Part shown: positions 50,718-58,864 of the stretch, piece by piece
Layout: every line of letters begins with the position of its first letter
How positions within the stretch are numbered: the stretch's first letter is position 1
NCBI GenBank assembly: GCA_965204415.1
Contig: CBDBEL010000001.1
Location: 930,001-994,000 of the forward strand
From: Aldehydirespirator sp965204415
GTDB taxonomy: Bacteria > Actinomycetota > Acidimicrobiia > Acidimicrobiales > Aldehydirespiratoraceae
Reading direction: 5' to 3'
DNA: 64,000 nt
The notes under the pieces: model-generated
What the model was told of the DNA's origin: nothing
The model's database searches: none
The model's input: only the letters and a program-made list of their open reading frames with translations
Program-made: the position numbers and the translations under genes

Positions 50718-51115
50718 GCGAAGAGGCCGGTGTAACGATCGGAGACCGAATCCGCAGGTACCGACGTGAAGCTGGCCTCAGCCTCAACCAACTCGCAACG
50801 TCAGCCCGAGTAAGCAAGGGCTATCTCTGGAGTCTTGAGAACGAGCCCGACAAGCGACCATCAGCTCAGACCCTCTACGCCATTGCCGAGGCACTCGGCG
50901 TCACGATGAGCACCCTGCTCGGCCGACGGCTGCTCACAAAGCCGCCCGCCGACATCCCCCGCAGCCTGCGTGAGTTCGCCAACGAGAAGGAACTTCCCGA
51001 AAAGGACGTCCTGATGCTCGCTGGCATTGAGTTCCGGGGTGTACGACCCCAGTCCCGGGAGCGATGGGCGCACATCTACAACGCGATCAGGACTAGTCAG
51101 GCGCTCGACGAATAG
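50714..51115 (+). CDS. XRE-family transcriptional regulator
   Basis: 133 residues with an N-terminal HTH (about 8-65): IGDRIRRYRREAGLSLNQLATSARVSKGYLWSLENEPDKRPSAQTLYAIAEALGVTMSTLL. The C-terminal helical segment may be the dimerisation or protease-sensing part. It forms a pair with the ImmA/IrrE gene, like ImmR-ImmA. Likely binds the half-sites at 49764-49846 and controls CBASS transcription; this is inference from layout. Confidence 0.9.
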   Translation: MSEEAGVTIGDRIRRYRREAGLSLNQLATSARVSKGYLWSLENEPDKRPSAQTLYAIAEALGVTMSTLLGRRLLTKPPADIPRSLREFANEKELPEKDVLMLAGIEFRGVRPQSRERWAHIYNAIRTSQALDE

Positions 51116-51196
51116 CTCGGTCTGCATGCTTCAAGCGCTCTTGAGTTGAGGCGTCATCGCGGGTGACTGGTCGGCTGCGACGGTAGGTTGCGGCCC

Positions 51197-52102
51197 GTGA
51201 GCATGGGTGACATCGAAATCGGCCGCTTCGGGATCTGGACGTGGATTCTCGACCAAGTGCCGTCGTCGCAGGCGGCGGAGCACGCCGCTGAGGCGGAGGA
51301 ACTGGGGTACGGGGCGATCTGGTACCCGGAGGCGGTCGGGCGTGACCCGTTCGTGAAGGCAGCCCTGCTGCTGGGGGGCACCTCCTCCATCAAGATGGCC
51401 ACCGGCATCGCCAACATCTACGCCCGCGACCCGATAACCACGGCCAACGCCCAGCGCACCATTGAGGAGGCCTTCCCGGGACGCTTCCTGCTGGGCCTCG
51501 GCGTGAGCCACGCCCACCTGGTGCGCGACATTCGCGGGCACGACTACTCCCGCCCGCTCAGCTACATGCGCGAGTACCTGGTGCGGATGGGCGAGGCGCC
51601 GTTCTTCGCCCACGGCTCCCAAGAGCTTCCCGAGGTCGTGCTGGCCGCTCTCGGCCCCAGGATGCTGCAGCTGTCGGCCGAGGCGGCCGCGGGCGCGCAC
51701 CCGTACTTCGTGCCGCCCGAGCACACCGCCATCGCCCGCGAGGTAATGGGACCCGACGCCGCTCTGTACCCCGAGCAGATGGCCGTGCTCGACACCGACG
51801 CGACGTCGGCGCGGGCCCAGGCCCGAGAGGCCATGTCCCGATACCTCCAGATGCCCAACTACACCAACAATCTGAAGCGACTCGGCTTCGAGCAGTCCGA
51901 CATCGACGGCGGACCCGGAGGCGGGCCGTCGGACCGCCTGGTCGACGCCATCGTGGTGTGGGGCACCCCCGAGCAAGTCTCGGCCCGCGTCCGGGAGCAC
52001 CTCGACGCGGGTGCCGACCACGTGTGCTTGCAGGTCCTCGCCGACAGCACCGACGCCACCGTGGAAGGCTGGAGGATCCTGGCTCCCCACCTCCTGGACT
52101 GA
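51197..52102 (+). CDS. LLM-class (F420-type) oxidoreductase, copy 1
   Basis: 301 residues from GTG 51197; this base corresponds to the ATG start of its paralogue at 52972, and the 25 or so bases upstream of both are the same. Barrel motifs: QAAEHAAEAEELGYGAIWYPEAVGRDPF, MATGIANIYARDPITTANAQRTIEEAFPGRFLLGLGVSH, LAALGPRMLQLSAEAAAGAHPYFVPPEHTA, GGPSDRLVDAIVVWGTPEQV. Roughly 70% identical to copy 2. Its stop is followed one base later by the glnS remnant. Confidence 0.9.
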   Translation: MSMGDIEIGRFGIWTWILDQVPSSQAAEHAAEAEELGYGAIWYPEAVGRDPFVKAALLLGGTSSIKMATGIANIYARDPITTANAQRTIEEAFPGRFLLGLGVSHAHLVRDIRGHDYSRPLSYMREYLVRMGEAPFFAHGSQELPEVVLAALGPRMLQLSAEAAAGAHPYFVPPEHTAIAREVMGPDAALYPEQMAVLDTDATSARAQAREAMSRYLQMPNYTNNLKRLGFEQSDIDGGPGGGPSDRLVDAIVVWGTPEQVSARVREHLDAGADHVCLQVLADSTDATVEGWRILAPHLLD

Positions 52103-52103
52103 C

Positions 52104-52250
52104 ATGGCCGGGACGCACGCCGACGCCACAGGCGCGACGCGGCCGTTGGACTTCGTCCGGGCGCAGGTGCAGCCAACAACGGGGCCGGGACCTACGGGGG
52201 CCGGGTGCAGACCCGCTTCCCGCTCGAGCCCAACGGGTACCTGCACATCG
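52104..52250 (+). pseudogene. Truncated, frameshifted 5' remnant of glnS
   Basis: Starts MAGTHADATGATRPLDFVRAQV, parallel to the intact glnS start at 54032 (MAETHHEAGAPARSLDFIREQV). DNA similarity continues through the segment coding for the HIGH-like site, including a shared stretch around 52185-52245, but one base is missing after the QV codons, shifting the frame. Similarity ends near 52250. A duplication remnant. Confidence 0.85.
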
Positions 52251-52319
52251 GTTGCGGCCTCGGAGACTTCTCGGAGACTGGCGACGGGCTCCGACGACAA
52301 GCTCCGTTGACGAGCTCCG

Positions 52320-52889
52320 CTACCGGATGACGCCGCAGGCGACGCGGCCGCCGGCGCCGCCGATGGGCTGCGACTCGTGGTCGTCGGGGTTCTCGTGGAT
52401 GACCACCGTCGACCCGTCGCCGTCGAGCAGTGTCGGCATGCTGCCGCCCGCTACCGTCACCAGCGTCGTGAAGAACTCGGCACGGGCCACGCCGTCGGCT
52501 CCGGCGTAGAGGTTGGGGAGGTCGCCGTTGTCCTCGGCGCCGGCGGCGCGGTCCGGGTTCAACAAGCCGTGAAGGCCTTCGTCGGGGTTGATGTGTCCGC
52601 CCGCAGCCGCGAAGTCCGGCGTGCAGGCGCCGACCGCGTGCAGGTGGATGCCGTGCGCGCCCGCTGACAGGCCCGACACGTCCAGCGTCATGAGAACGCC
52701 GGTCGTTCCCTGCACGAACCGCACCGTGCCGATCGGCGACCCGTCGGGCGCGGTCATCTCGGCAACAGCCTGCGCGCCCTCGTTGCCGTCGGCCGAGTAG
52801 GCGGCGGGCTGGTCGCTGTCGCCGCCGCAGGCCACGGTGGCCAAGGCGACCGCACAACCGACTGCGAGCAAGCGCATTCTGAACCTCAT
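52320..52889 (-). CDS. sodC: Cu/Zn superoxide dismutase lipoprotein
   Basis: 189 residues from ATG 52889 with a lipoprotein signal (LLAVGCAVALATVACGG, Cys21). SodC landmarks: HGIHLHAVGACTPDF (two Cu ligands and a disulfide Cys), GGHINP, GLHGLLNP, NGDLPN, DGDGSTVVIHENPDDH and GGRVACGVI. In the Zn loop the usual His of HxGDLPN is Asp (DNGDLPN), so zinc binding may be altered. It detoxifies superoxide outside the membrane. It sits between the two copies of the LLM-glnS unit. Confidence 0.9.
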   Translation of the reverse strand: MRFRMRLLAVGCAVALATVACGGDSDQPAAYSADGNEGAQAVAEMTAPDGSPIGTVRFVQGTTGVLMTLDVSGLSAGAHGIHLHAVGACTPDFAAAGGHINPDEGLHGLLNPDRAAGAEDNGDLPNLYAGADGVARAEFFTTLVTVAGGSMPTLLDGDGSTVVIHENPDDHESQPIGGAGGRVACGVIR

Positions 52890-52971
52890 TGGGACTGCTC
52901 CTCCACTGGTCGCGTCCGGTCGGGAGTGTAGTCCCGGCGCGCCGGTCGGCTGCGACGGTAGGTTGCGGCCC

Positions 52972-53892
52972 ATGAGCATGGGTGACATCGATCTCGGGCC
53001 CGTCGGGATATGGACCGGGATGCTGGATCAGGTGCCGCCGGCGCAGGCCGCCGAACTGGCAGCCGAGGCCGAGGAGCTGGGCTACGGGGCGATCTGGATA
53101 CCCGAGGCGGTCGGGCGGGATCCGTTCGTGATGGCCGCGCTGCTGCTGCAGGGCACCACCGAACTCAAGGTCGCCACCGGCATCGCCAGCATCTACGCAC
53201 GCGACGCGATGGCGACGGCCAACGCCCAGCGCACTCTCGCCGGGGCGTTTCCGGGCCGCTTCCTGCTCGGGCTTGGGGTCAGCCACCGCCGGCTGGTCGA
53301 GGGCCTCCGCCAGCACCGGTACGCCCGGCCGCTCGGCCACATGCGCGAGTACCTGGAGCGGATGCACGGCGCCCGGTTCATGGCCCAGGGACCCCAGGAG
53401 CTGCCCGAGATCGTGCTGGCCGCGCTCGGGCCCAAGATGCTGGCGCTGGCCGCGGAGGCCACCGCAGGGGCCCACCCCTACCTCGTCCCGCCCGAGCACA
53501 CCGCCCTGGCCCGCCGGACCATGGGCCCCGACGCGGCGCTGTACCCCGAGCAGAAGGTGATACTCGACACCGACCCGGCCTCGGCCCGGACCCTGGCCCG
53601 CGAGCACATCGCCCTGTACCTCGCGCTCCCCAACTACACCAACAACCTGCTGCGGCTCGGCTTCGAGCCGGCCGACTTCGACGGCAGGCCCGGGGGCGGG
53701 CCGTCGGACCGTCTGGTCGACGCGATCGTGGCCTGGGGCACGCCCGAGCAGATCGCCTCCCGCGTCCGGGAGCACCACGACGCGGGTGCCGACCACGTAG
53801 GGGTGCAGGTCCTCGCCGACGACCCTGACGCCACGGTCGACGGCTGGAGAACGCTGGCTCCCTACCTTCTTACAGCGGCCGCGAATCGGTGA
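52972..53892 (+). CDS. LLM-class (F420-type) oxidoreductase, copy 2
   Basis: 306 residues from ATG 52972 (MSMGDIDLGPVGIWTGMLDQVPP). Same fold and motifs as the paralogue at 51197 (LGYGAIWIPEAVGRDPF, VATGIASIYARDAMATANAQRTLAGAFPGRFLLGLGVSH, GAHPYLVPPEHTA). Its last residues (LLTAAANR) differ from copy 1 (LLD) because a repeat element is inserted at the 3' end. Precedes intact glnS. Confidence 0.9.
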   Translation: MSMGDIDLGPVGIWTGMLDQVPPAQAAELAAEAEELGYGAIWIPEAVGRDPFVMAALLLQGTTELKVATGIASIYARDAMATANAQRTLAGAFPGRFLLGLGVSHRRLVEGLRQHRYARPLGHMREYLERMHGARFMAQGPQELPEIVLAALGPKMLALAAEATAGAHPYLVPPEHTALARRTMGPDAALYPEQKVILDTDPASARTLAREHIALYLALPNYTNNLLRLGFEPADFDGRPGGGPSDRLVDAIVAWGTPEQIASRVREHHDAGADHVGVQVLADDPDATVDGWRTLAPYLLTAAANR

Positions 53893-53906
53893 CAGTCCGT
53901 GGTGTT

Positions 53907-54024
53907 GCAGCGGTGTCACTCCCGCTCTTGTTCGCTGCGCTCACGGGCCGCCCAGATCCGAGGAACAGCGCCCACGGCCTCGCCCGTGTGTGGCAGCTTC
54001 GCCCGCCTATTCGCTCGGCCTCTT
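53907..54024. repeat. Dispersed repeat element, copy A
   Basis: About 118 bp similar to 56408-56511, sharing an unbroken stretch of roughly 30 bp near the left end and the last 16 bp at the right end. Both copies end just before a gene start. Comparison with the LLM1-glnS junction at 52100, which lacks this DNA, shows that it was inserted between LLM2 and glnS. Confidence 0.85.
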
Positions 54025-54031
54025 GACTGAC

Positions 54032-55828
54032 ATGGCCGAAACGCACCACGAAGCGGGGGCGCCGGCCCGGTCGCTGGACTTCATCAGGGAGCAGGTCGGG
54101 GCCGACAACGCGACCGGGACCTACGGGGGCCGGGTGCAGACCCGTTTCCCGCCCGAGCCCAACGGGTTCCTGCACATCGGCCACGCCAAGGCGGTGTGCC
54201 TCAACTTTGAGGTGGCCGCCGAGCACGGCGGGACGTGCCGGCTGCGCTTCGACGACACCAACCCCGAGGGCGAGGACGCCGCCTACGCCGAGGCCATCGC
54301 CGACGACATCGCCTGGCTCGGATATGTGCCCGACGGCCCGGCCGTCCACGCCTCCGACTACTTCGAGCAGCTCTATGGGTGGGCCGAGCACCTGGTGGGC
54401 GAGGGACTGGCCTACGTGGACGACCAGGACGCCGAGACCATCTCGGCCACCCGGGGCGACTTCAGCACCCCCGGCACTGCGAGTCCTTGGCGGGACCGGT
54501 CCGCCGAGGAGAACCTGGGCCTGCTGCGCGACATGCGGGCCGGCCGGTTCGGCGACGGCTCGAAGGTGCTGCGGGCCAGGATAGACATGGCCCACCCCAA
54601 CATGTTGATGCGGGACCCGGTCATGTACCGGATCCGCCACACCGCCCACTTCCGCACCGGCGAGGGGTGGTGCATCTACCCCACCTATGACTGGGCCCAC
54701 GGCCAGAGCGACGCCGTCGAGGGAGTGACCCACTCGCTGTGCTCGCTGGAGTTCGACGCCCACCGCCAGCTCTACGACTGGTACCTGGAGCATCTGCCCC
54801 TGCCCGGCGACCGGCCCCGCCAGTACGAGTTCGCCCGCCTGAACCTCACCCACACCGTCACCTCCAAGCGGAAGCTGAGCACACTCATCGACGAGGATCT
54901 TGTGGACGGCTGGGACGACCCCCGCCTGCCCACCCTGCGGGGCCTGCGGCGCCGGGGCTACCCGCCCGAGGCCATCCGGGAGTTCTGCGCCCACATCGGG
55001 GTGGCCCGGGTGAACGGCGTCCACGAGATCGAGCTGCTGGAGTCGTTCGTGCGGACCCACCACAACCGGGCCGCCCAGCGCCGCATGGCCGTGCTGCGCC
55101 CCTTGGAGGTGGTGATCGACAACTGGCCGCAAGCGGACCGAGCGGCGTTGCGCCGGGCGCGGTCGCTCATGGCGGCCCCGCTCCCGGCGGCGCTCCGGCG
55201 GGGGGCGGCGGGCGACGGGCCGGCTCGCCACGTAGAGCCTCGCAAGGCTCTCAACAATCCCGAGGACCGCTCGGCGGGAGCCCGGGTCGTGCCGCTGTCG
55301 GGGCGGCTGTGGATCGAACGCGATGACTTCATGCTCGACCCGCCCCGCAAGTTCTACCGCTTGGCGCCGGGCCGCGAGGTCCGCCTGCGAGCCGGCTACT
55401 TCCTGCGCTGCAACGATGTCGAGACCGACTCCGATGGGCAGGTCGTGCGGCTGCGCTGCACCTACGACCCCGAGACGGGTGGCGGCCGGGCCCCCGACGG
55501 CCGCCAGGTGCGGGCCACTATCCACTGGGTGTCGGCCGACCACGCCCTCGACGCCACCGTGGCCCTGTACGACCGGCTCTTCACCGACCCCGTCCCCGGC
55601 GCCGACGGCCGCGACCCGCTGGAGTCCTACAACGCCGCCTCTCGCGAGCTCATCATCGGCGCCAAGGTCGAGCCGTCACTGGCCGCCACGCCGCCCGGTG
55701 AGGTGGTGCAGTTCGAGCGCCTCGGCTACTTCGCCCACGACCCCGACACGCCCATGCTGTTCCACCGCACCGTCGGCCTGCGCGACGAGTGGGCCAACAT
55801 CCAAAAGCGCCGCCGGCAACGACCCTGA
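54032..55828 (+). CDS. glnS: Glutaminyl-tRNA synthetase
   Basis: 598 residues from ATG 54032. Class I signature PPEPNGFLHIGHAKAVCLN (HIGH), RFDDTNPEGEDAAYAEAI, YDWAHGQSDAVEGVTHSLCSLEF, VTSKRKL (KMSKS equivalent), and the C-terminal beta-barrel anticodon domain (LWIERDDFMLDPPRKFYRLAPGREVRLRAGYFLRC). It charges tRNA-Gln directly, whereas most actinobacteria use GatCAB transamidation. No tRNA or gat genes are seen here. Confidence 0.95.
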   Translation: MAETHHEAGAPARSLDFIREQVGADNATGTYGGRVQTRFPPEPNGFLHIGHAKAVCLNFEVAAEHGGTCRLRFDDTNPEGEDAAYAEAIADDIAWLGYVPDGPAVHASDYFEQLYGWAEHLVGEGLAYVDDQDAETISATRGDFSTPGTASPWRDRSAEENLGLLRDMRAGRFGDGSKVLRARIDMAHPNMLMRDPVMYRIRHTAHFRTGEGWCIYPTYDWAHGQSDAVEGVTHSLCSLEFDAHRQLYDWYLEHLPLPGDRPRQYEFARLNLTHTVTSKRKLSTLIDEDLVDGWDDPRLPTLRGLRRRGYPPEAIREFCAHIGVARVNGVHEIELLESFVRTHHNRAAQRRMAVLRPLEVVIDNWPQADRAALRRARSLMAAPLPAALRRGAAGDGPARHVEPRKALNNPEDRSAGARVVPLSGRLWIERDDFMLDPPRKFYRLAPGREVRLRAGYFLRCNDVETDSDGQVVRLRCTYDPETGGGRAPDGRQVRATIHWVSADHALDATVALYDRLFTDPVPGADGRDPLESYNAASRELIIGAKVEPSLAATPPGEVVQFERLGYFAHDPDTPMLFHRTVGLRDEWANIQKRRRQRP

Positions 55829-55862
55829 CGGCCGCGGGGGCGAGCAGACGAGGGGACTTCGG

Positions 55863-56261
55863 TCAGGCGATGTTCAGGAGCCAGGACACGCCGAATCGGT
55901 CCTCGACCCAGCCGAAGCGCCGTCCGAACCCGTAGTTGCCGAGGGGCATGTGGACGGTCCCGCCGTCGGCGAGCGCATCGAAGAGTCGCTCTAGCTCGGG
56001 GTCGTCGTCACATTCAATGAACGGCGCGATGCCAGGTGTCATGTCCCACTCATGCTGGATCGGGGAGTCAATGCAGACGAATCGCCTGCCGAGCACTCGG
56101 AAGTCGGCGACCTTCACCTGGCCGGCCGGCCCGTCGCCGTCGCCTTGGTACAGGTCGAGGCGATCGAGCGCGTAGTCGTCGAAGACTTCGCCGTAGCGCT
56201 CCAGAGCCTGTCTCGCCTGTCCGTTCTGGAACAGGATGTGGAAGTCGACTGACTTGGCCAT
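55863..56261 (-). CDS. VOC/PhnB-like glyoxalase-fold protein
   Basis: 132 residues from ATG 56261, with AAGGAAG upstream. MAKSVDFHILFQNGQARQALERYGEVFDDYAL, VKVADFRVLGRRFVCIDSPIQHEWDMTPGIAPFIECDDDPELERLFDALADGGTVHMPLGNYGFGRRFGWVEDRFGVSWLLNI follows the PhnB/3-demethylubiquinone-like VOC pattern. Probably a small-molecule-binding or metal-independent enzyme of unknown substrate. Convergent with glnS. Confidence 0.87.
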   Translation of the reverse strand: MAKSVDFHILFQNGQARQALERYGEVFDDYALDRLDLYQGDGDGPAGQVKVADFRVLGRRFVCIDSPIQHEWDMTPGIAPFIECDDDPELERLFDALADGGTVHMPLGNYGFGRRFGWVEDRFGVSWLLNIA

Positions 56262-56407
56262 GGTGATTCTTCCTTTCGTGAGGATCGATATCAGCGCGCA
56301 ACGAGTTGGATGAGGTTGCCGCAGCCGTCGTCGAGAACTGCGGTCGTAACCGGTCCCATCGTCGTTGAGCTTAGAGCGCCCGCAAATAGGCGAGAGCCTG
56401 TCGCGCC

Positions 56408-56511
56408 GCAGTGGTGTCATTCCCGCTCTTGTTCGCTGCGCTCACGGGCCGCTCGGGCCACGGCCTCGCGCCGTATGGGCCGCGTTGGCGCGCCCATTCG
56501 CTCGGCCTCTT
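56408..56511. repeat. Dispersed repeat element, copy B
   Basis: Second copy of the element at 53907-54024, about 104 bp with internal indels. It ends 11 bp before the GTG of the class V aminotransferase gene. Confidence 0.85.
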
Positions 56512-56522
56512 AGGCTTTGCCG

Positions 56523-57704
56523 GTGACCGCCATGAGTCCCTGGGTGCTCGAAGAGGGCGTGCTGCACCTGAACCATGGGTCGTTCGGGGCGACGCCGGCG
56601 GTGGTGCTCGAGGCCCAGCAGCGGGTGCGCAGCCGGATGGAGGCCAACCCCACGAGGTACTTCCTCGGCGGCGAATACCAGCACGAGCTCGACTCGGCCC
56701 GCCGGGCGGTGGCCGGTTTCGTGGGCGGCGACGAGGCCGGGCTGGTGTTCGTCAACAACGCCACCGCGGGCGTCAACGCAGTGCTGCGCTCGCTGGAGCC
56801 GGCGCTCGCGTCCGGTGACGAGATCCTGGTCACCGACCACGAGTACAACGCCTGCCGCAACGCCGCGGAGGTGTCGGCCTCACGGACGGGTGCGAGGGTT
56901 GCGACCGTCCGGGTGCCGTTCCCGCTCGAGTCGCCGGAGCAGGCCGTCGACGCGGTGCTGGCCGCGGTCACCGGGCGCACCCGGGTCCTGCTGATCGACG
57001 CGGTCACCTCCGCGACCGGCCTGGTGATGCCGGTGGCAGAGATCGCCGCCGCGGTCGAGCCCGACGTCCGGATCCTGGTCGACGCCGCCCACGCGCCGGG
57101 GATGATCGACTTCGACGTGGCCGCGCTGGGCGCCTCGTACGTGACCGCCAACTGCCACAAGTGGATGTGCTCCGCCAAGGGCGCCGGTTTCCTGTGGGTC
57201 CGGGACGACCGGCGCGACGGCGTGTACCACTCGGTCATCAGCCACGGCTACAACGGCGGATGGCCCGGCGACGGGGGGCGGCTGCACGACCAGTTCGACT
57301 GGACCGGCACCCAGGACCCCAGCGCCTGGCTCACCGTCCCCGCCGCACTGGCAGCGGTCGAGGCCATGCACCCCGACGGCTGGCCCGGCGTGCGGCAGGC
57401 GATCCACCAGCTGTGCCTGACCGGCCGCAGGATCCTGCTCGACGCCCTCGGGACCGACCCGCCCGCCCCCGACAGCATGATCGGCGCCATCGCCTCAGTC
57501 CCGGTCCCGCCTGCGAACCACTCCGGCTCGGAGATCTTCGATCCGCTGATGGCCGCGCTGGAGCAGCGTCACCGGATGCAGGTGCCGGTCTTCATCTGGC
57601 CCGCTCCCCCGCAGCGCCTGCTGCGCATCTCCGCCCACCTCTACAACGACGAGTCCCAGTACCACCGCCTCGCCGACGCGCTAACCGCTGAACTCAAGGC
57701 CTAA
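56523..57704 (+). CDS. Class V aminotransferase (isopenicillin-N epimerase/cysteine desulfurase-like)
   Basis: 393 residues from GTG 56523 (MTAMSPWVLEEGVLHLNHGSFGATP); ATG 56532 is an alternative. Fold-type I features: FVNNATAGVNAVLRSL, TDHEYNACRNAAE, ILVDAAHAPGMIDFDVAALGASYVTANCHKWMCSAKGAGFLWV with the PLP lysine in CHKW, and WTGTQDPSAWLTVPAAL. Resembles CefD-like epimerases and ergothioneine-type C-S lyases. Reaction unknown. Its promoter region contains repeat copy B. Confidence 0.9.
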   Translation: MTAMSPWVLEEGVLHLNHGSFGATPAVVLEAQQRVRSRMEANPTRYFLGGEYQHELDSARRAVAGFVGGDEAGLVFVNNATAGVNAVLRSLEPALASGDEILVTDHEYNACRNAAEVSASRTGARVATVRVPFPLESPEQAVDAVLAAVTGRTRVLLIDAVTSATGLVMPVAEIAAAVEPDVRILVDAAHAPGMIDFDVAALGASYVTANCHKWMCSAKGAGFLWVRDDRRDGVYHSVISHGYNGGWPGDGGRLHDQFDWTGTQDPSAWLTVPAALAAVEAMHPDGWPGVRQAIHQLCLTGRRILLDALGTDPPAPDSMIGAIASVPVPPANHSGSEIFDPLMAALEQRHRMQVPVFIWPAPPQRLLRISAHLYNDESQYHRLADALTAELKA

Positions 57705-57739
57705 GTGATAACAGAAGGCCAGTTATACCGTTCACATCG

Positions 57740-57754
57740 TAAGTATTGGACTTA
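57740..57754. promoter_or_regulatory. Inverted repeat before AbiEi-like gene
   Basis: taagt (57740-57744) and actta (57750-57754) form a 5-bp inverted repeat about 10 bp before the ATG, in an unusually AT-rich stretch. AbiEi antitoxins repress their own promoters by binding inverted repeats, so this is a candidate operator. Confidence 0.4.
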
Positions 57755-57764
57755 GGATGTCACC

Positions 57765-58478
57765 ATGAGTTCGAGCATCGAGCCGAGGGGCTTGTCGGCG
57801 CGGGGTCGGCGTGATCTTGCCACGTTGTTCGGGGCTGGACGGCGGACGGTCACGGTGGATGCTGCGGCCGCGGCGTTGGGGGTGAGTCGCGAGTCGGCGG
57901 CGCGTCGGTTGTCGGCCTGGGCGTCGAACGGGTGGCTGAGGCGTGTCCGGCGGGGTCTGTACATCGCGGTGCCGGTGGATGTGCGGGATCCGGCGACTTG
58001 GAACGAGGACCCCTACCACAGCAGGCTCAATCCAACAAACTTCACGCCCGTCGCCGAATCCGCTACCGTGGATACAACCCCAACATCGGTAAGCCAACCT
58101 CTCCCGGAGCCTCTCAAATGGCCGAACCCCGCACCGGCCGGCGTCCGCCACGATCCGTCGGCGCGCACTGACGACCGCATAACCGCCCTCCTCGAGCGTC
58201 CTGAGATGATCGAGCGGCTCCAACGCGACGCCTCTGAGCACATCGAGGCTCCTGCCGACCCGACCCCTGGGACCGCGGCCGTCAGGCTCGCCTGTCTCGC
58301 CATGCGACAAGCCGGGCTCTGGGGTGACCCGTTCTTGGCGGTCAAGGTTGACCACCCCCGCTTCTCTGAGGCAGTCGAGGCTGCCGCCGCGGCCGCAGAC
58401 AGGCGCCAAGCCCTCAAGGCCGCCACCGCCATCCTCGAAGGCCCAGAAGCCGCCGAAGCCCTCGGGCTCACCGCCTAG
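57765..58478 (+). CDS. Chimeric protein with AbiEi-type antitoxin N-terminus
   Basis: 237 residues. Residues about 15-85 (RRDLATLFGAGRRTVTVDAAAAALGVSRESAARRLSAWASNGWLRRVRRGLYIAVPVDVRDPATWNEDPY) match the wHTH start of AbiEi-family antitoxins. The usual core domain after WNEDP is missing; from about residue 86 the sequence switches to an unrelated polar, Pro/Thr-rich linker and a C-terminal helical part (RLACLAMRQAGLWGDPFLAVKVDHPRFSEAVEAAAAAADRRQALKAATAILEG). No AbiEii toxin gene follows. Probably a fusion after a deletion; whether it is made is uncertain. Confidence 0.65.
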   Translation: MSSSIEPRGLSARGRRDLATLFGAGRRTVTVDAAAAALGVSRESAARRLSAWASNGWLRRVRRGLYIAVPVDVRDPATWNEDPYHSRLNPTNFTPVAESATVDTTPTSVSQPLPEPLKWPNPAPAGVRHDPSARTDDRITALLERPEMIERLQRDASEHIEAPADPTPGTAAVRLACLAMRQAGLWGDPFLAVKVDHPRFSEAVEAAAAAADRRQALKAATAILEGPEAAEALGLTA

Positions 58479-58864
58479 CTCGGCAGCCGCGAACCGAGGC
58501 CCAGCCTGCGGCGCTCTCCGGCACTCGCGGCGCGAGTCGGTCATCGCTATAGCTCCGGGGGGAGTCCTCACTAGCAGATAGCTGTACCACACTTCGGTGC
58601 CGGGGCCGGGACCGTCGGCCCAGGACACCCCCGAAGGCGGCGAGATGCCCGAAGTCATCCGCACGGTCGCCCGATGCCAAAACGGCAAGCAGGATGCGCT
58701 ACTCGACTCCCACAAGCGCCAGGGCGTCATCATCGCTGGCGGCAACTCCCGGTCCAAGCAGCGGCCCGGAGCGATGCCCTCAGAACCGTCAACAGCGCAC
58801 ACTCCTATCTCGTCTGCGGTCCTGCGCCACTGGACCGGGGTGGCCAGCCAACGCGGGACGCTGG
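58479..58864. other. No intact gene; remnants
   Basis: About 390 bp between the AbiEi-like gene and the alkB-like stop. A fragment in frame MPEVIRTVARCQNGKQDALLDSHKRQG...NSRSKQRPGAMPSEPSTAHTP (from 58624) contains a 52-bp block repeated at 62055-62107. Nothing else supported. Confidence 0.6.
58744..58795. repeat. 52-bp block shared with 62055-62107
   Basis: Two substitutions and one single-base indel separate the copies. Here the block encodes NSRSKQRPGAMPSEPST in one frame, which shows that the other copy carries an extra base. Confidence 0.85.
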
